Made by a program: the position numbers and the translations under genes
Part shown: positions 26,498-34,615 of the stretch, piece after piece
How the letters are laid out: each line of letters opens with the position of its first letter
Position numbering within the stretch: position 1 is the first letter of the stretch
DNA from: Tahibacter aquaticus
GTDB taxonomy: Bacteria; Pseudomonadota; Gammaproteobacteria; Xanthomonadales; Rhodanobacteraceae
Length of the DNA: 64,000 bases
Assembly: GCF_004363655.1 (NCBI RefSeq)
Contig: NZ_SNZH01000001.1
Location: forward strand, 270,110 to 334,109
Reading direction: 5' to 3'
The notes under the pieces: generated by a model
The model's database searches: none
What the model was told of the DNA's origin: nothing
The model's input: only the letters and a program-made list of their open reading frames with translations

Positions 26498-27079
26498 ATT
26501 TGGCGTTTAGCCACGTAGCTTCGGCCATATGCGACAAATATGCCCGCAAATACTGCAACATTACTGCAATGCTCCAACGCTGAGCACGCTTGATGCCCGG
26601 CACGCTCGCCCGCCGCTACATGTAAATATTACATTTTTCTATTTTATTTTAATTCCCTTAATTTTTCCGACACCCGGAAAAACCCTCAATACAGCGATCA
26701 CCGCGTTCAGCAGCCCGCGTTTTACGCAATAAGACCAAAGTACAAGGGGGGATCTGCCGCGCGACTGCGTTCGCCTTTGTCCCGATGGACAGGCGATATA
26801 CAACATTCTCATTTGTTTACATGTTTTCGTGAGCCGTTACGGTACTGGGCAGTACACAATCCCTCTGGTCGGCCCGCACAGTGTTTGGTCGATTGCTGTC
26901 CTATCGGCCAGCCGATGGCTTGGCCGATTGCTGTATATCCGCGGAAACCGCTGCGATTCTGCGTTTTTCCGCAAGGCAGGTTTTGTACCACTAGACCGGG
27001 CACGGGCACCGCTGGGTGATCCGCTGTAGGTGCGCGCCCGGACGACAAACAGGGGCTGTCGCAAACAGTGGCTTTCACA
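26498..27079. other. long AT-rich intergenic region before the GTPase operon
   Basis: This 582-base gap has markedly lower GC than its neighbours at 26510-26830. It holds a perfect palindrome, ATGTAA-ata-TTACAT, at 26620-26634, followed by a T-rich run, and a second structured part near 26900-26990 with a GGCCAGCCGATGGCTTGGCC inverted repeat. Short frames here (such as one at 26777-27019) look random. It must hold the promoter of the GTPase/roadblock operon. I see no convincing -35/-10 pair, tRNA or known riboswitch. Confidence 0.5.
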
Positions 27080-28045
27080 ATGATGAACACTCAGGAATTC
27101 GCACCGTACTCGATTGCGGTGGCTTTACCGACTTATCTCAAATCGCTGGTGGAACGCATGCTGCAAGGCGTTCTGCGCGACCAGCACGAGCACGGCCTGC
27201 GCTGGTATCTCAACGACGCCGCCAACGCCGACGTCACCGTTCGCCTGATGGGCGACGGCAGCCAGGCCATTTCGCCGAACCTGCTCGCCGAAGTACGCCG
27301 CCGCGACGGCGGTATCGACGTCGTGCATATCGAAGGGCCCTGGCGTACCGGCGCAATGGCGCTGGCGCTGACGCGGATCGGCCAGATGCTGCGCGCCGAA
27401 GCGGGCAGCGACGCCGCCGATGCAGCCTGGCTGTTTCTGCGGCGCTGGTGCGACAACGTCGCCGATGCGCAGCCGCGCATGCTGGAGCTGCGCATCGGCG
27501 GGCGGGTCGTCGCCCTGCTCGATCCGATCCGTTACACCTGGCATGCGCTGGATCGCCAGGCTCCGGCCGAATTCGACGCGCTGCTCGACGCCATGGCGCG
27601 CGAAGGCTGGTCGTTGAATACGGCGCAGGTTGCCGTCCTGTCCGCCCCGGCAGCCGCGCCGCTGAAACCCATGCTGTGGAAATTCGGCCTGCACGCCGGC
27701 CGCCAGGGCGCGCTACCGCCGCTGCTGCACATGCCGGCGCTCAAGCTCAAGGGCTGGCCCTACTTCGCCGCCGGCGGCGCGCGCAGCTTCGCCGACCTCA
27801 TCGCCCAACTGCGCAGCGGCGCCAACAACCGCAGCAGCCTGCAGAGCCTGGCGCTGGCGCCGCGCGCCGTGGTCGACGGTTTTCTCAATGCCTGCTACGT
27901 CTGCGAGTTTTTCCACGACAACCCGGCGCTGCTGCACTCGCCGCCGCAGTCTGGCAGCGCGGTGCCGCTTAGCGTCGCTCCGGCCAGCCAGCAGCGCTCG
28001 GTGATTTCGGCGATCCGCCGTTCGCTGCAGGTCGACCGGCCATGA
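27080..28045 (+). CDS. unknown protein heading the GTPase/roadblock operon
   Basis: The 321-residue cytoplasmic protein has no signal peptide or membrane helix. It has an N-terminal part (about 1-130) with a compact alpha/beta pattern, a middle region with two helices, and a C-terminal part around LLHMPALKLKGWPYFAAGGARSFADLIAQLR that ends in a basic tail. I do not recognise a family. It overlaps the GTPase gene by four bases (ATGA), so it belongs to the same operon and probably acts with it, as an effector or regulator. Starts: two adjacent ATGs at 27080 and 27083, or a GTG at 27068; none has a strong ribosome binding site. Confidence 0.7.
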   Translation: MMNTQEFAPYSIAVALPTYLKSLVERMLQGVLRDQHEHGLRWYLNDAANADVTVRLMGDGSQAISPNLLAEVRRRDGGIDVVHIEGPWRTGAMALALTRIGQMLRAEAGSDAADAAWLFLRRWCDNVADAQPRMLELRIGGRVVALLDPIRYTWHALDRQAPAEFDALLDAMAREGWSLNTAQVAVLSAPAAAPLKPMLWKFGLHAGRQGALPPLLHMPALKLKGWPYFAAGGARSFADLIAQLRSGANNRSSLQSLALAPRAVVDGFLNACYVCEFFHDNPALLHSPPQSGSAVPLSVAPASQQRSVISAIRRSLQVDRP

Positions 28046-28641
28046 GCGAAATCAAGCTGCTGTTTGCCGGCCCCATGGGCGCCGGCAAGACCACAGCCAT
28101 CCGCGCCATCAGCGAAATCGAGCCGATCAGCACCGAAGTCGCCAATACCGATCTGATCGAGTCGAACAAGGCCGAGACCACGGTTGCAATGGACTACGGC
28201 GAACTGACGCTGGACACCGGCGACAAGCTGCGCCTGTACGGTTCGCCCGGCCAGAAGCGCTTCGAGTTCATGTGGCCGCTGCTGGCCGAGGGTGCGCTCG
28301 GCGTCGTCGTGCTGCTGGACAACTCGCGCACCGACCCGCTCGCCGACCTGCACGACTTTCTCGCCGCGTTCGATACGCAGATCGGCGCCGGCCGCGTGGT
28401 CATCGCCGTGGGCCGCCTTGACAGCCATCCGCATCCCAGCCTCGACGACTACGTCGCCGCGGTATCGCGGCGCGGCCAGTTCCTGCCCGTCGTCGATGCC
28501 GACGTGCGCCAGCGCGACGACGTCATCGGCGTGCTGGAAGTGCTGTTCGAACAACTCAATGCGCTGGATCTGGGCGACAGCCCGGGCGCCAACGAAGGCG
28601 ATGAATGGATGCGCTTCGTAGATCAGGCGAGAGTGCAATGA
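28042..28641 (+). CDS. Ras-like small GTPase (Srp102/COG2229 type)
   Basis: The 199-residue protein has a P-loop GPMGAGKTT at residues 10-18, a switch II GSPGQ at 67-71 with Gln71 in the place of Ras Gln61 but Gly in place of the usual Asp of DxxG, and a degenerate G4 motif (VGRLD instead of NKxD). These features are shared by the bacterial family also found in Streptomyces conservons (CvnD), which pairs with roadblock proteins. It probably binds GTP and switches between states in the cytoplasm. The four-base overlaps on both sides (with the genes at 27080 and 28638) show tight coupling. No lipid-attachment motif is visible. Confidence 0.85.
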   Translation: MSEIKLLFAGPMGAGKTTAIRAISEIEPISTEVANTDLIESNKAETTVAMDYGELTLDTGDKLRLYGSPGQKRFEFMWPLLAEGALGVVVLLDNSRTDPLADLHDFLAAFDTQIGAGRVVIAVGRLDSHPHPSLDDYVAAVSRRGQFLPVVDADVRQRDDVIGVLEVLFEQLNALDLGDSPGANEGDEWMRFVDQARVQ

Positions 28642-29090
28642 CGCAGATTTCCCGCAATCTTCCCCTGGCGCTGAAAGGCGCCATCGACGCCGCCGTGCGC
28701 GACCTGCACCAGCGTGTGCCCGCAGCCATCGGCTGCGTCATCGCCACCGTAGACGGACGCCTGGTATCGCACGTGGTCGACAACGAGGCCGATCCGCAGC
28801 GCATCGCCGCGATGATCGGTTCCATGGTCGCCCTGGGCGAAACCATAGGCCGCGAAGTGCGCATAGACCGCTCCCAGTACGTGGTCGTCAATGCGCTCAA
28901 CGGCACCCTGCTGACGCAACGCGTGCCCAGCAGAAAGGAATTGTTCGTCGTTTCCACATTGGCACGACCGACCACCAACCTCGGCATGCTGCTGCACGAG
29001 ACGCGCAGCACTGCCGACGTCATCGCCCGCGCCGTCGACGACTGGCTGGACCAGCACCAGGCGCGCAGTGCCGAAGCCGCCAGCGCCTGA
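28638..29090 (+). CDS. roadblock/LC7 protein 1 (putative GTPase regulator)
   Basis: The 150-residue protein is a roadblock/LC7 domain: helix LALKGAIDAAVRDLHQRV, strand IGCVIATVDGRLVSHVV, helix PQRIAAMIGSMVALGETIG, then strands YVVVNALNGTLLTQRVP and ELFVVSTLARPTTNLG, and a final helix. Bacterial roadblock proteins such as MglB act as GTPase-activating or scaffold partners of Ras-like GTPases. Its ATG overlaps the GTPase stop codon by four bases, which fits a direct partnership. The product is cytoplasmic and probably dimeric. A short Ala-rich tail follows the domain. Confidence 0.85.
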   Translation: MTQISRNLPLALKGAIDAAVRDLHQRVPAAIGCVIATVDGRLVSHVVDNEADPQRIAAMIGSMVALGETIGREVRIDRSQYVVVNALNGTLLTQRVPSRKELFVVSTLARPTTNLGMLLHETRSTADVIARAVDDWLDQHQARSAEAASA

Positions 29091-29148
29091 ACCTCACACT
29101 ACCGTCGTCCGCCGGTTGCGGGCAGCAGGAAATCCACAAGGAAACCTC

Positions 29149-29508
29149 ATGGCTAAGCTCGATCTCACCCCCCTTTCGCAAATCGACGGCTTTGTCGGCG
29201 CGGCCCTGGTCGACTCCGACTCCGGCATGGCCCTGGCCAAGCTCGGCGGCGGCGGCGTAGACCTGGACCTCGCCGCCAGCGGCAATGCCGAAGTGGTCAA
29301 GGCCAAGCGCCGCGTCGCCGGTTCGCTGAAGCTCAACGACGGCATCGAAGACATCCTGATCACACTGGGCAAGCAATACCACCTGCTGCGCCCGCTGGAG
29401 CGCAACGAAAAGCTGTTCCTGTATGTCGTGCTCGATCGCGTCAAGTCCAACCTGGCGTTGTCGCGGCACGAACTGAAGAGCTTCGAGCAGAGCCTCGATT
29501 TCAACTGA
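29149..29508 (+). CDS. roadblock/LC7-like protein 2
   Basis: The 119-residue protein has a divergent roadblock-like fold: IDGFVGAALVDSDSGMALAKL at the start, a helix with GNAEVVKAKRRVAGSLKLND, strands EDILITLGKQYHLLRPL and KLFLYVVLDRVKSNLAL, and a C-terminal helix ending SLDFN. An AAGGAAA ribosome binding site lies before the ATG at 29149. The gene is 58 bases after the first roadblock gene and is followed by a strong terminator, so it ends the four-gene operon. Two different roadblock proteins could form a heterodimer around the GTPase, which is inference. Confidence 0.78.
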   Translation: MAKLDLTPLSQIDGFVGAALVDSDSGMALAKLGGGGVDLDLAASGNAEVVKAKRRVAGSLKLNDGIEDILITLGKQYHLLRPLERNEKLFLYVVLDRVKSNLALSRHELKSFEQSLDFN

Positions 29509-29586
29509 GCCAGCGGCATTGCGCCTCCGTAGCGGCCGCGCAATGCCTGGCGGCGCCGACGGTTGCCGCAGCAATTTGCCGCAGTC

Positions 29587-29618
29587 ACAAAAAACGCGCC
29601 CCTGGGCGCGTTTTTTGT
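29587..29618. terminator. bidirectional intrinsic terminator
   Basis: ACAAAAAACGCGCCC and GGGCGCGTTTTTTGT form a perfect fifteen-pair inverted repeat with a two-base centre. It has a six-T run on the plus strand and a six-A run on the other side. It lies between the convergent GTPase operon and ahpD and can end both transcripts. Confidence 0.92.
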
Positions 29619-29639
29619 CTCTCGGAATGAACGATCGGA

Positions 29640-30170
29640 TCAGCCGCGCTGTTCCAGCGTCACTGCTACGGCGTGGATCACTGCGGCGATACGCACCGAG
29701 CTTTGCACAGCCTGGCTGGTCAGTTCGTGCTTGCGCAGGGTCTTCTCGTGCGAGTCCATGCACATGCCGCAGCCATTGATGGCCGATACGGCGAGCGAGC
29801 ACAGCTCGAAATCCACTTTGTCGCAGCCCGGGTTGGCCATGGCATTCATGCGCAGGCCGGCACGCAGGCTGGCGTACTCGGTATCGCTGACCAGGTGGGT
29901 GAAGCGGTAGTAGACGTTGTTCATGGCCATGATCGCGGCGGCGGTACGCGCGCCGTTGAGTTCGGCCTCGCTGGCATGCTCGGCGCCTTCGGCGGCCAGC
30001 GCAGCGACCAGCGGTTCATGCCGCGAGGCGATGGCCGAAGCCAGCGCGACCAGCGCGATCTGCTTGCGGCTGAGGCCGGGCGCACCGCCTTCGCTCAGCA
30101 CGGAATCGAGGTTCAGGCGCAGGTCCTTGGCGTAGTCGGGAATCTGCGATTTCAGTTCGGCAACACTCAT
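29640..30170 (-). CDS. ahpD: alkyl hydroperoxide reductase AhpD (carboxymuconolactone decarboxylase family)
   Basis: The 176-residue, all-helical cytoplasmic protein carries the AhpD active site: E122, C134 and C137 in CGMC, and H141 in MDSHEKTL. Family knowledge: AhpD reduces AhpC with its CxxC pair and is itself reduced through lipoamide, taking the place of AhpF. The ATG at 30170 follows GGAG. It lies downstream of ahpC on the same strand with a 178-base gap, and oxyR is on the far side of ahpC. No ahpF is present here, so AhpC/AhpD probably form the peroxidase pair. Confidence 0.9.
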   Translation of the reverse strand: MSVAELKSQIPDYAKDLRLNLDSVLSEGGAPGLSRKQIALVALASAIASRHEPLVAALAAEGAEHASEAELNGARTAAAIMAMNNVYYRFTHLVSDTEYASLRAGLRMNAMANPGCDKVDFELCSLAVSAINGCGMCMDSHEKTLRKHELTSQAVQSSVRIAAVIHAVAVTLEQRG

Positions 30171-30348
30171 GGAGGCGCTCCTTGTTCCGCCCGGCCACGC
30201 TTGTGCCGGACAGGTATCAATTTTTAAAAATGGATTACAGCGCGGGACGGCGGCGCGATCTGCGCGGTCCTGCTGGCTATTCGCAATGCGCGGCCAGAAA
30301 GGCGGCCGGGTGGTCCCGCGGCCCTGCGCCGCGGGACCAGTACAGCGA

Positions 30349-30888
30349 TCAGGCAACCTTGATGACTTCTTCGCCCTGGTGCCAGTTGCACGGGCAGAGT
30401 TCGTCGGTCTGCAGCGCGTCGAGCACGCGCAGCACTTCCTCCGGGTTGCGGCCGACCGACAGGTCGGTCACGTAGACGAAGCGGATGATGCCGGTCGGAT
30501 CGACGATGAAGGTCGCACGCTGGGCAACGCCCGCTTCCTTGTCGAGGATGCCCAGGGCCGAGGTCAGCTCGCGCTTGATGTCAGCCAGCATCGGGAACGG
30601 CAGGCCGTTCAGGTCCTTGTGATGGGTGCGCCAGGCGTGATGCACGAATTCCGAATCGGTCGAGCCGGTCAGCAGCTGCGCGTCGCGGTCGAGAAATGCC
30701 TGGTTGTGCTTGGCAAAGCCGGTGATCTCGGTCGGGCAGACGAAGGTGAAATCCTTCGGATAGAAGAACACGACCAGCCACTTGCCCTTGTAGGTGTCGT
30801 TGTTGATGTCGACGAAGGCATTCTTGAGATCGGTGGAAACGGTGGCCTTGACGTTGAACTGCGGGAACTTGTCACCAACGCTGAGCAT
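30349..30888 (-). CDS. ahpC: peroxiredoxin AhpC
   Basis: The 179-residue 2-Cys peroxiredoxin has the peroxidatic C51 in FTFVCPTE and a C-terminal ELCPCNW with C165 and C167. This ending is like the AhpC proteins that use AhpD rather than AhpF as reductant. It reduces hydrogen peroxide and organic hydroperoxides in the cytoplasm. The gene is divergent from oxyR, and an ATAG-N7-CTAT half-site lies in the shared region, so control by OxyR is very likely. The ATG at 30888 has AAGGAG upstream. Confidence 0.95.
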   Translation of the reverse strand: MLSVGDKFPQFNVKATVSTDLKNAFVDINNDTYKGKWLVVFFYPKDFTFVCPTEITGFAKHNQAFLDRDAQLLTGSTDSEFVHHAWRTHHKDLNGLPFPMLADIKRELTSALGILDKEAGVAQRATFIVDPTGIIRFVYVTDLSVGRNPEEVLRVLDALQTDELCPCNWHQGEEVIKVA

Positions 30889-31041
30889 GGTTCACTCCTT
30901 GGGGTTGAAAATGAATCCCTTCGTGCAGAAGGGGAAATTGCGGGGCTGGGGCCGGTCTTGCCGGGCCAGTCCGGTGAAGCAACGGAGCGCAGATTACGGT
31001 CCGCGTATCCATGGGTCCAATCAATTGATAGCATCACGACG

Positions 31042-31056
31042 ATAGACCTGGGCTAT
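31042..31056. promoter_or_regulatory. OxyR half-site ATAG-N7-CTAT
   Basis: ATAG (31042-31045) and CTAT (31053-31056) are separated by exactly seven bases, as in one half of the OxyR consensus. A further ATAG occurs at 31028, out of register. The site ends ten bases before the oxyR ATG and sits between oxyR and ahpC. It could serve both autoregulation and ahpC activation. Confidence 0.6.
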
Positions 31057-31065
31057 GACATCGCC

Positions 31066-31965
31066 ATGAACCTGCGAGACCTGCGTTACCTCGTCGCTCT
31101 TGCCGAGCACAAGCATTTCGGCCGTGCTGCCGATGCCAGCTTCGTCAGCCAGCCCACCTTGTCCACCCAGATCAAAAAACTGGAAGACGAGCTGGATGTA
31201 TCTCTGGTCGAACGCACGCCGCGCAAGATACTGCTGACCGAGGTCGGACGCGAGATTGCGGCGCGCGCCCGGCATGTGCTTGACGAGGTCGACCAGATCA
31301 AGGCGATCGCACGGCGCACCAAAGACCCAGAGTCGGGCACGCTGCGCCTGGGCATCTTCCCCACCCTGGGCCCGTACCTGCTGCCGCACGTGATTGCCGG
31401 CCTGCGCCGGCGGTTTCCGCGGCTGGAACTGCTGCTGATCGAGGAAAAGACCGAGACCCTGCTGCAGCGCCTGCGCGAAGGCCGCCTGGACACCGCCGTG
31501 CTGGCCTTGCCGCTGCACGACGACCAGCTGCATGCGGAAGTGCTGTTCGACGAGCCTTTCCTGCTGGCCGTGCCGCAGCAGCACCGCCTGGCCAAGCGCA
31601 AGTCGCTGAGCATGGACGACCTCGAAAGCGAAAGCCTGCTGCTGCTGGAAGACGGTCACTGCCTGCGCGACCAGGCGCTGGACGTCTGCCAGCTGGCGGG
31701 TGCGAACGAACGCGACGGCTTCCGCGCCACCAGCCTGGAAACGCTGCGCCAGATGGTCGCGGCCAATGTCGGCATCACCTTGCTACCGCAGCTGGCCGTG
31801 CTGCCGCCGGTGGTGCAGTCCGAGGCCATCCAGCTGCTGCCGTTCCGCGGCCAGGCGCCGAGCCGGCGCATTGCGCTGATCTGGCGCAAATCCTCGGCCA
31901 TGAAGGCGTTCCTGGCCACGCTGGCGGAAGAACTGAAACTGCTGACGCGCCACCTGCTGCCCTAG
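31066..31965 (+). CDS. oxyR: LysR-type peroxide regulator OxyR
   Basis: The 299-residue protein has a LysR winged helix (about 1-60; HKHFGRAADASFVSQPTLSTQIKKLEDELDV in two parts) and a substrate-like regulatory domain. The redox cysteines fall at C199 (EDGHCLRDQ) and C208 (LDVCQ), the same positions as in E. coli OxyR, where peroxide joins them into a disulfide and activates the factor. It is divergent from ahpC and ahpD, the expected targets. The ATG at 31066 is chosen because translation begins with the usual MNLRDLRYLVAL. Confidence 0.95.
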   Translation: MNLRDLRYLVALAEHKHFGRAADASFVSQPTLSTQIKKLEDELDVSLVERTPRKILLTEVGREIAARARHVLDEVDQIKAIARRTKDPESGTLRLGIFPTLGPYLLPHVIAGLRRRFPRLELLLIEEKTETLLQRLREGRLDTAVLALPLHDDQLHAEVLFDEPFLLAVPQQHRLAKRKSLSMDDLESESLLLLEDGHCLRDQALDVCQLAGANERDGFRATSLETLRQMVAANVGITLLPQLAVLPPVVQSEAIQLLPFRGQAPSRRIALIWRKSSAMKAFLATLAEELKLLTRHLLP

Positions 31966-32010
31966 GCAGCGCAACTGCCGCGGCGGACGCGGCAACGCCG
32001 GTCGCTGCAC

Positions 32011-34401
32011 TCAGTCGACCGCGATCACGCGCAGCTCGCGCGTGTCGCTGCGGCCATGGTCGTCGACCGCGCGCACACGATGCTGGCCCGCCACCGCAGC
32101 CTGCCAGAACAGGGTTTCGCCGCTGGCCGCCGCGCCGATGTATTCGTCGTCGACGAACCAGTACAGCTCGCGCACGCTGGCGTCGACCGTGGCGCTGAAG
32201 GCCACGCGTTCGGCCTGGCCGCCGCGCGCCCGCAGCGTATACGACGCGCCGCGCAGCGGCGAGCCGATACGTGGCGCATCGCCGCTGCCACTGCCGCCGC
32301 AATCGGCACCGGCCGGCGGCTTGCGCCGGGGAATGCCGGCCTGGGCGAACACCCGGGCCAGGTCCGATGGCCAGTATTCGTAGATCTCCGTGCGCGTGGC
32401 CGCCGCATCGAACGGCGCGCAGGCTACCTTGCCGCTGGCGATGTCGATGTTCACCGGCCTATGCACGCTGCTGACACGGATCGGCGATTTGCCCGGGATG
32501 AACCAGGTCAGGCCGCGCTGCGGACACCAGGCATTCGGCAGGTCGCCGCTGGCCAGGCACACTTCCACTTTGCGCAGATGTGCAGGAATGGTCCAGGCCG
32601 GCTCGGCCAGCTGCCGGTCCTGTGCCAAAATTGCATCGGCAATGCGGAAGAACAGCGGCGCCGCCGTTTCCACGCCGATGAGTGCCGGATTGCCGGCGCC
32701 GTCGAAGTTGCCCATCCACACCACGAGCACGTAGGGGCCGAAGCTGCCCGCGGTCCAGGCATCGCGAAACCCCCAGGAAGTGCCGGTTTTCCAATAGATA
32801 GGCAGGCGTGCCGGCGTCGCCGTGGTGGCCTCGTCCGGGCGCGGGTTCTGCCGCAGCATGTCGAGAGTCATGAAACTGGCTTCTTCGCTGAGCAGGCGCA
32901 CGCCGGCGGCCGGCGGCGCATCCGCGCGCAGGCGCAGGGGCTTGAGTTCGCCGCGGTTGCTCAGCATGGCGTAAAGCGTGGCGAGTTCCTGCAGGCTCAC
33001 CTCGCCACCGCCGAGCACCAGGGCCAGGCCATAGTGGCGCTCGCTGGCCATGCGCGCGATGCCGGCGCGCTTGAGAAAAGTATACAAGTTCGGCTCGGCC
33101 AGCTGCGCGGCAACCCATACAGCGGGAATATTGCGGCTGCGGATCAGCGCCTCGGTGGCGGTGACCGGGCCGAGAAAACGGCCGTCGTAGTTTTCCGGCG
33201 TGAACGGCCCGAACGAGGACGGCACGTCGCGCAGCACCGTGCGCGGATGCAGCACGCCCTGGTCCAGGCCCAGCGCGTAGATGAACGGCTTCAGCGTCGA
33301 ACCGGGCGAACGCTTGGCGGCCGTGCCGTTGACCTGGCCGGCAATCGCCGCATCGGCATAGTCGGCCGAACCCACCAGGGCGCGCACGCTCATGTCACGC
33401 GTATCGACCAGCAGTGCCGCGGCATTGTCCAGACCGCGGGCGTGTTCGCGCTGCAGGGTTTCGCGCACTTGCCGCTCCAGCGTGCGCTGCAGCACCGGGT
33501 CTATGGTCGTCTCCAGCCGCGGCCTGTGTTCGCCAGCCATATGCGCCTCGCGCAGTACCTGCTCCACCGCGTGCGGCGCCAGGAACGGCAGCTGCGCCGG
33601 CGTGCGAAGGTTCAGCGGCATGCGCATCAGCGCGTCGCTGCCGGCGTCCTGCGCATGCCGCTCGCGCCAGCGCGCGTACAGGCGTTCGCGTGCCTGGCGC
33701 AGGCCGGCATTGAGGCCGTCGGGCGTATCCGCCGCCGCATCACGGGCACGCCGGGTCGGGTCTTGCGGTAATACCGCCAGCGCCAGCGCCTCGGGCAGGG
33801 CCAGCTGCTGCGGCTGCTTGCCGAAATACACCAGGCTGGCCGCGCCTACGCCTTCGACATTGCGGCCGTAGGGCGCGAAGTTCAGATACGCTTCCAGAAT
33901 GTCATTTTTGGAATAGCGCAATTCCAGCCAGACCGCGCGCAGCACCTGTTCGGCCTTGCCAGCCGGGCTGCGCGTATTCAGCCGGTACATCAGCCGCGCC
34001 AGCTGCATGGTCAGGGTGGAGCCGCCCTGGCGATTGCCGCCCTGTACGTAACTGACCCAGGCACCGCGCACGAGGCTGAGCGGATTGAAGCCCGGATGCC
34101 AGCGGAACCAGGCGTCCTCGTGCAGCAGTACCGCATCGACCAGCGTGGGCGGCATCTGCGCCAGCGGCACCCACTGGCGGTACTTGTCGTCCGCGCTCAG
34201 GGTCAGGCGCAGCAACTCGCCGTTGCGTCCGTAGACGGCAGTGGACGAGCTGGCCTGGGCCGACAGCGGCGGGTGTGGATAAAGACGGATGCCGAGCAAC
34301 AGCAGGGCGAGCAACAGCAGCCCGGCGATCACGTTCTGCCAGCGCACCAGCAAACGCCAGAGGCAACCAGACAAATTGCGCAACGAGGAAACGAAGGTCA
34401 T
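32011..34401 (-). CDS. pbpC: penicillin-binding protein 1C (bifunctional peptidoglycan synthase)
   Basis: The 796-residue inner-membrane protein has a short cytoplasmic start, one membrane anchor (about 24-42), a GT51 glycosyltransferase domain (HEDAWFRWHPGF with the catalytic Glu, GGSTLTMQLARL), and a transpeptidase domain. In the latter SPGSTLKP holds catalytic S368 and K371, RSRN is the SxN motif and KTGTS begins at K538. A C-terminal BiPBP-type domain follows. The length fits PbpC (about 770). The alpha-2-macroglobulin gene lies directly upstream, the arrangement also known from E. coli yfhM-pbpC, where the pair is thought to repair wall breaches and trap host or rival proteases. Confidence 0.95.
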   Translation of the reverse strand: MTFVSSLRNLSGCLWRLLVRWQNVIAGLLLLALLLLGIRLYPHPPLSAQASSSTAVYGRNGELLRLTLSADDKYRQWVPLAQMPPTLVDAVLLHEDAWFRWHPGFNPLSLVRGAWVSYVQGGNRQGGSTLTMQLARLMYRLNTRSPAGKAEQVLRAVWLELRYSKNDILEAYLNFAPYGRNVEGVGAASLVYFGKQPQQLALPEALALAVLPQDPTRRARDAAADTPDGLNAGLRQARERLYARWRERHAQDAGSDALMRMPLNLRTPAQLPFLAPHAVEQVLREAHMAGEHRPRLETTIDPVLQRTLERQVRETLQREHARGLDNAAALLVDTRDMSVRALVGSADYADAAIAGQVNGTAAKRSPGSTLKPFIYALGLDQGVLHPRTVLRDVPSSFGPFTPENYDGRFLGPVTATEALIRSRNIPAVWVAAQLAEPNLYTFLKRAGIARMASERHYGLALVLGGGEVSLQELATLYAMLSNRGELKPLRLRADAPPAAGVRLLSEEASFMTLDMLRQNPRPDEATTATPARLPIYWKTGTSWGFRDAWTAGSFGPYVLVVWMGNFDGAGNPALIGVETAAPLFFRIADAILAQDRQLAEPAWTIPAHLRKVEVCLASGDLPNAWCPQRGLTWFIPGKSPIRVSSVHRPVNIDIASGKVACAPFDAAATRTEIYEYWPSDLARVFAQAGIPRRKPPAGADCGGSGSGDAPRIGSPLRGASYTLRARGGQAERVAFSATVDASVRELYWFVDDEYIGAAASGETLFWQAAVAGQHRVRAVDDHGRSDTRELRVIAVD

Positions 34402-34440
34402 TGCATGTCGCTGGACAAGCTCATGCCGGGGGACAGGACG

Positions 34441-34578
34441 ACACCATCCCCACCCAGCCCTCCCCGTGAAGGGGAGGGCATGTTCTCGCCAGATCCCATG
34501 AATTTTCCGGTTCCATGTGCGGTTTTCGCGAGGTCTTTAAACCCTCCCCTCACGGGAAGGGCTGGGAGGCGATGGTGT
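34441..34578. repeat. REP-like 138-bp inverted repeat element
   Basis: The left arm (34441-34478) and right arm (34542-34578) are complementary over about 37 bases with a few mismatches, and each arm also contains its own CCCTCCCC/GGGGAGGG hairpin. The arms flank about 63 bases of unrelated sequence. The element fills most of the gap between the alpha-2-macroglobulin and pbpC genes. The form resembles paired REP or MITE-like elements dispersed in Xanthomonadales genomes; no transposase is nearby. Confidence 0.7.
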
Positions 34579-34615
34579 TTGCCGAGCCAACCCTTTTTCT
34601 ACGCAACAACAGAAT

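Noticed and set aside
26777..27019. 80-codon open frame in the AT-rich gap
   Set aside because: No ribosome binding site, no protein-like pattern, and overlapping frames on both strands of similar length.
28042..29508. A Streptomyces-type conservon
   Set aside because: The DUF742 protein and the sensor-kinase-like CvnA are missing, so only the GTPase/roadblock part is shared.
34537..34570. A further TTAAACC motif of the ECF type
   Set aside because: No CATCC block follows at 16 bases and the sequence belongs to the REP-like arm.
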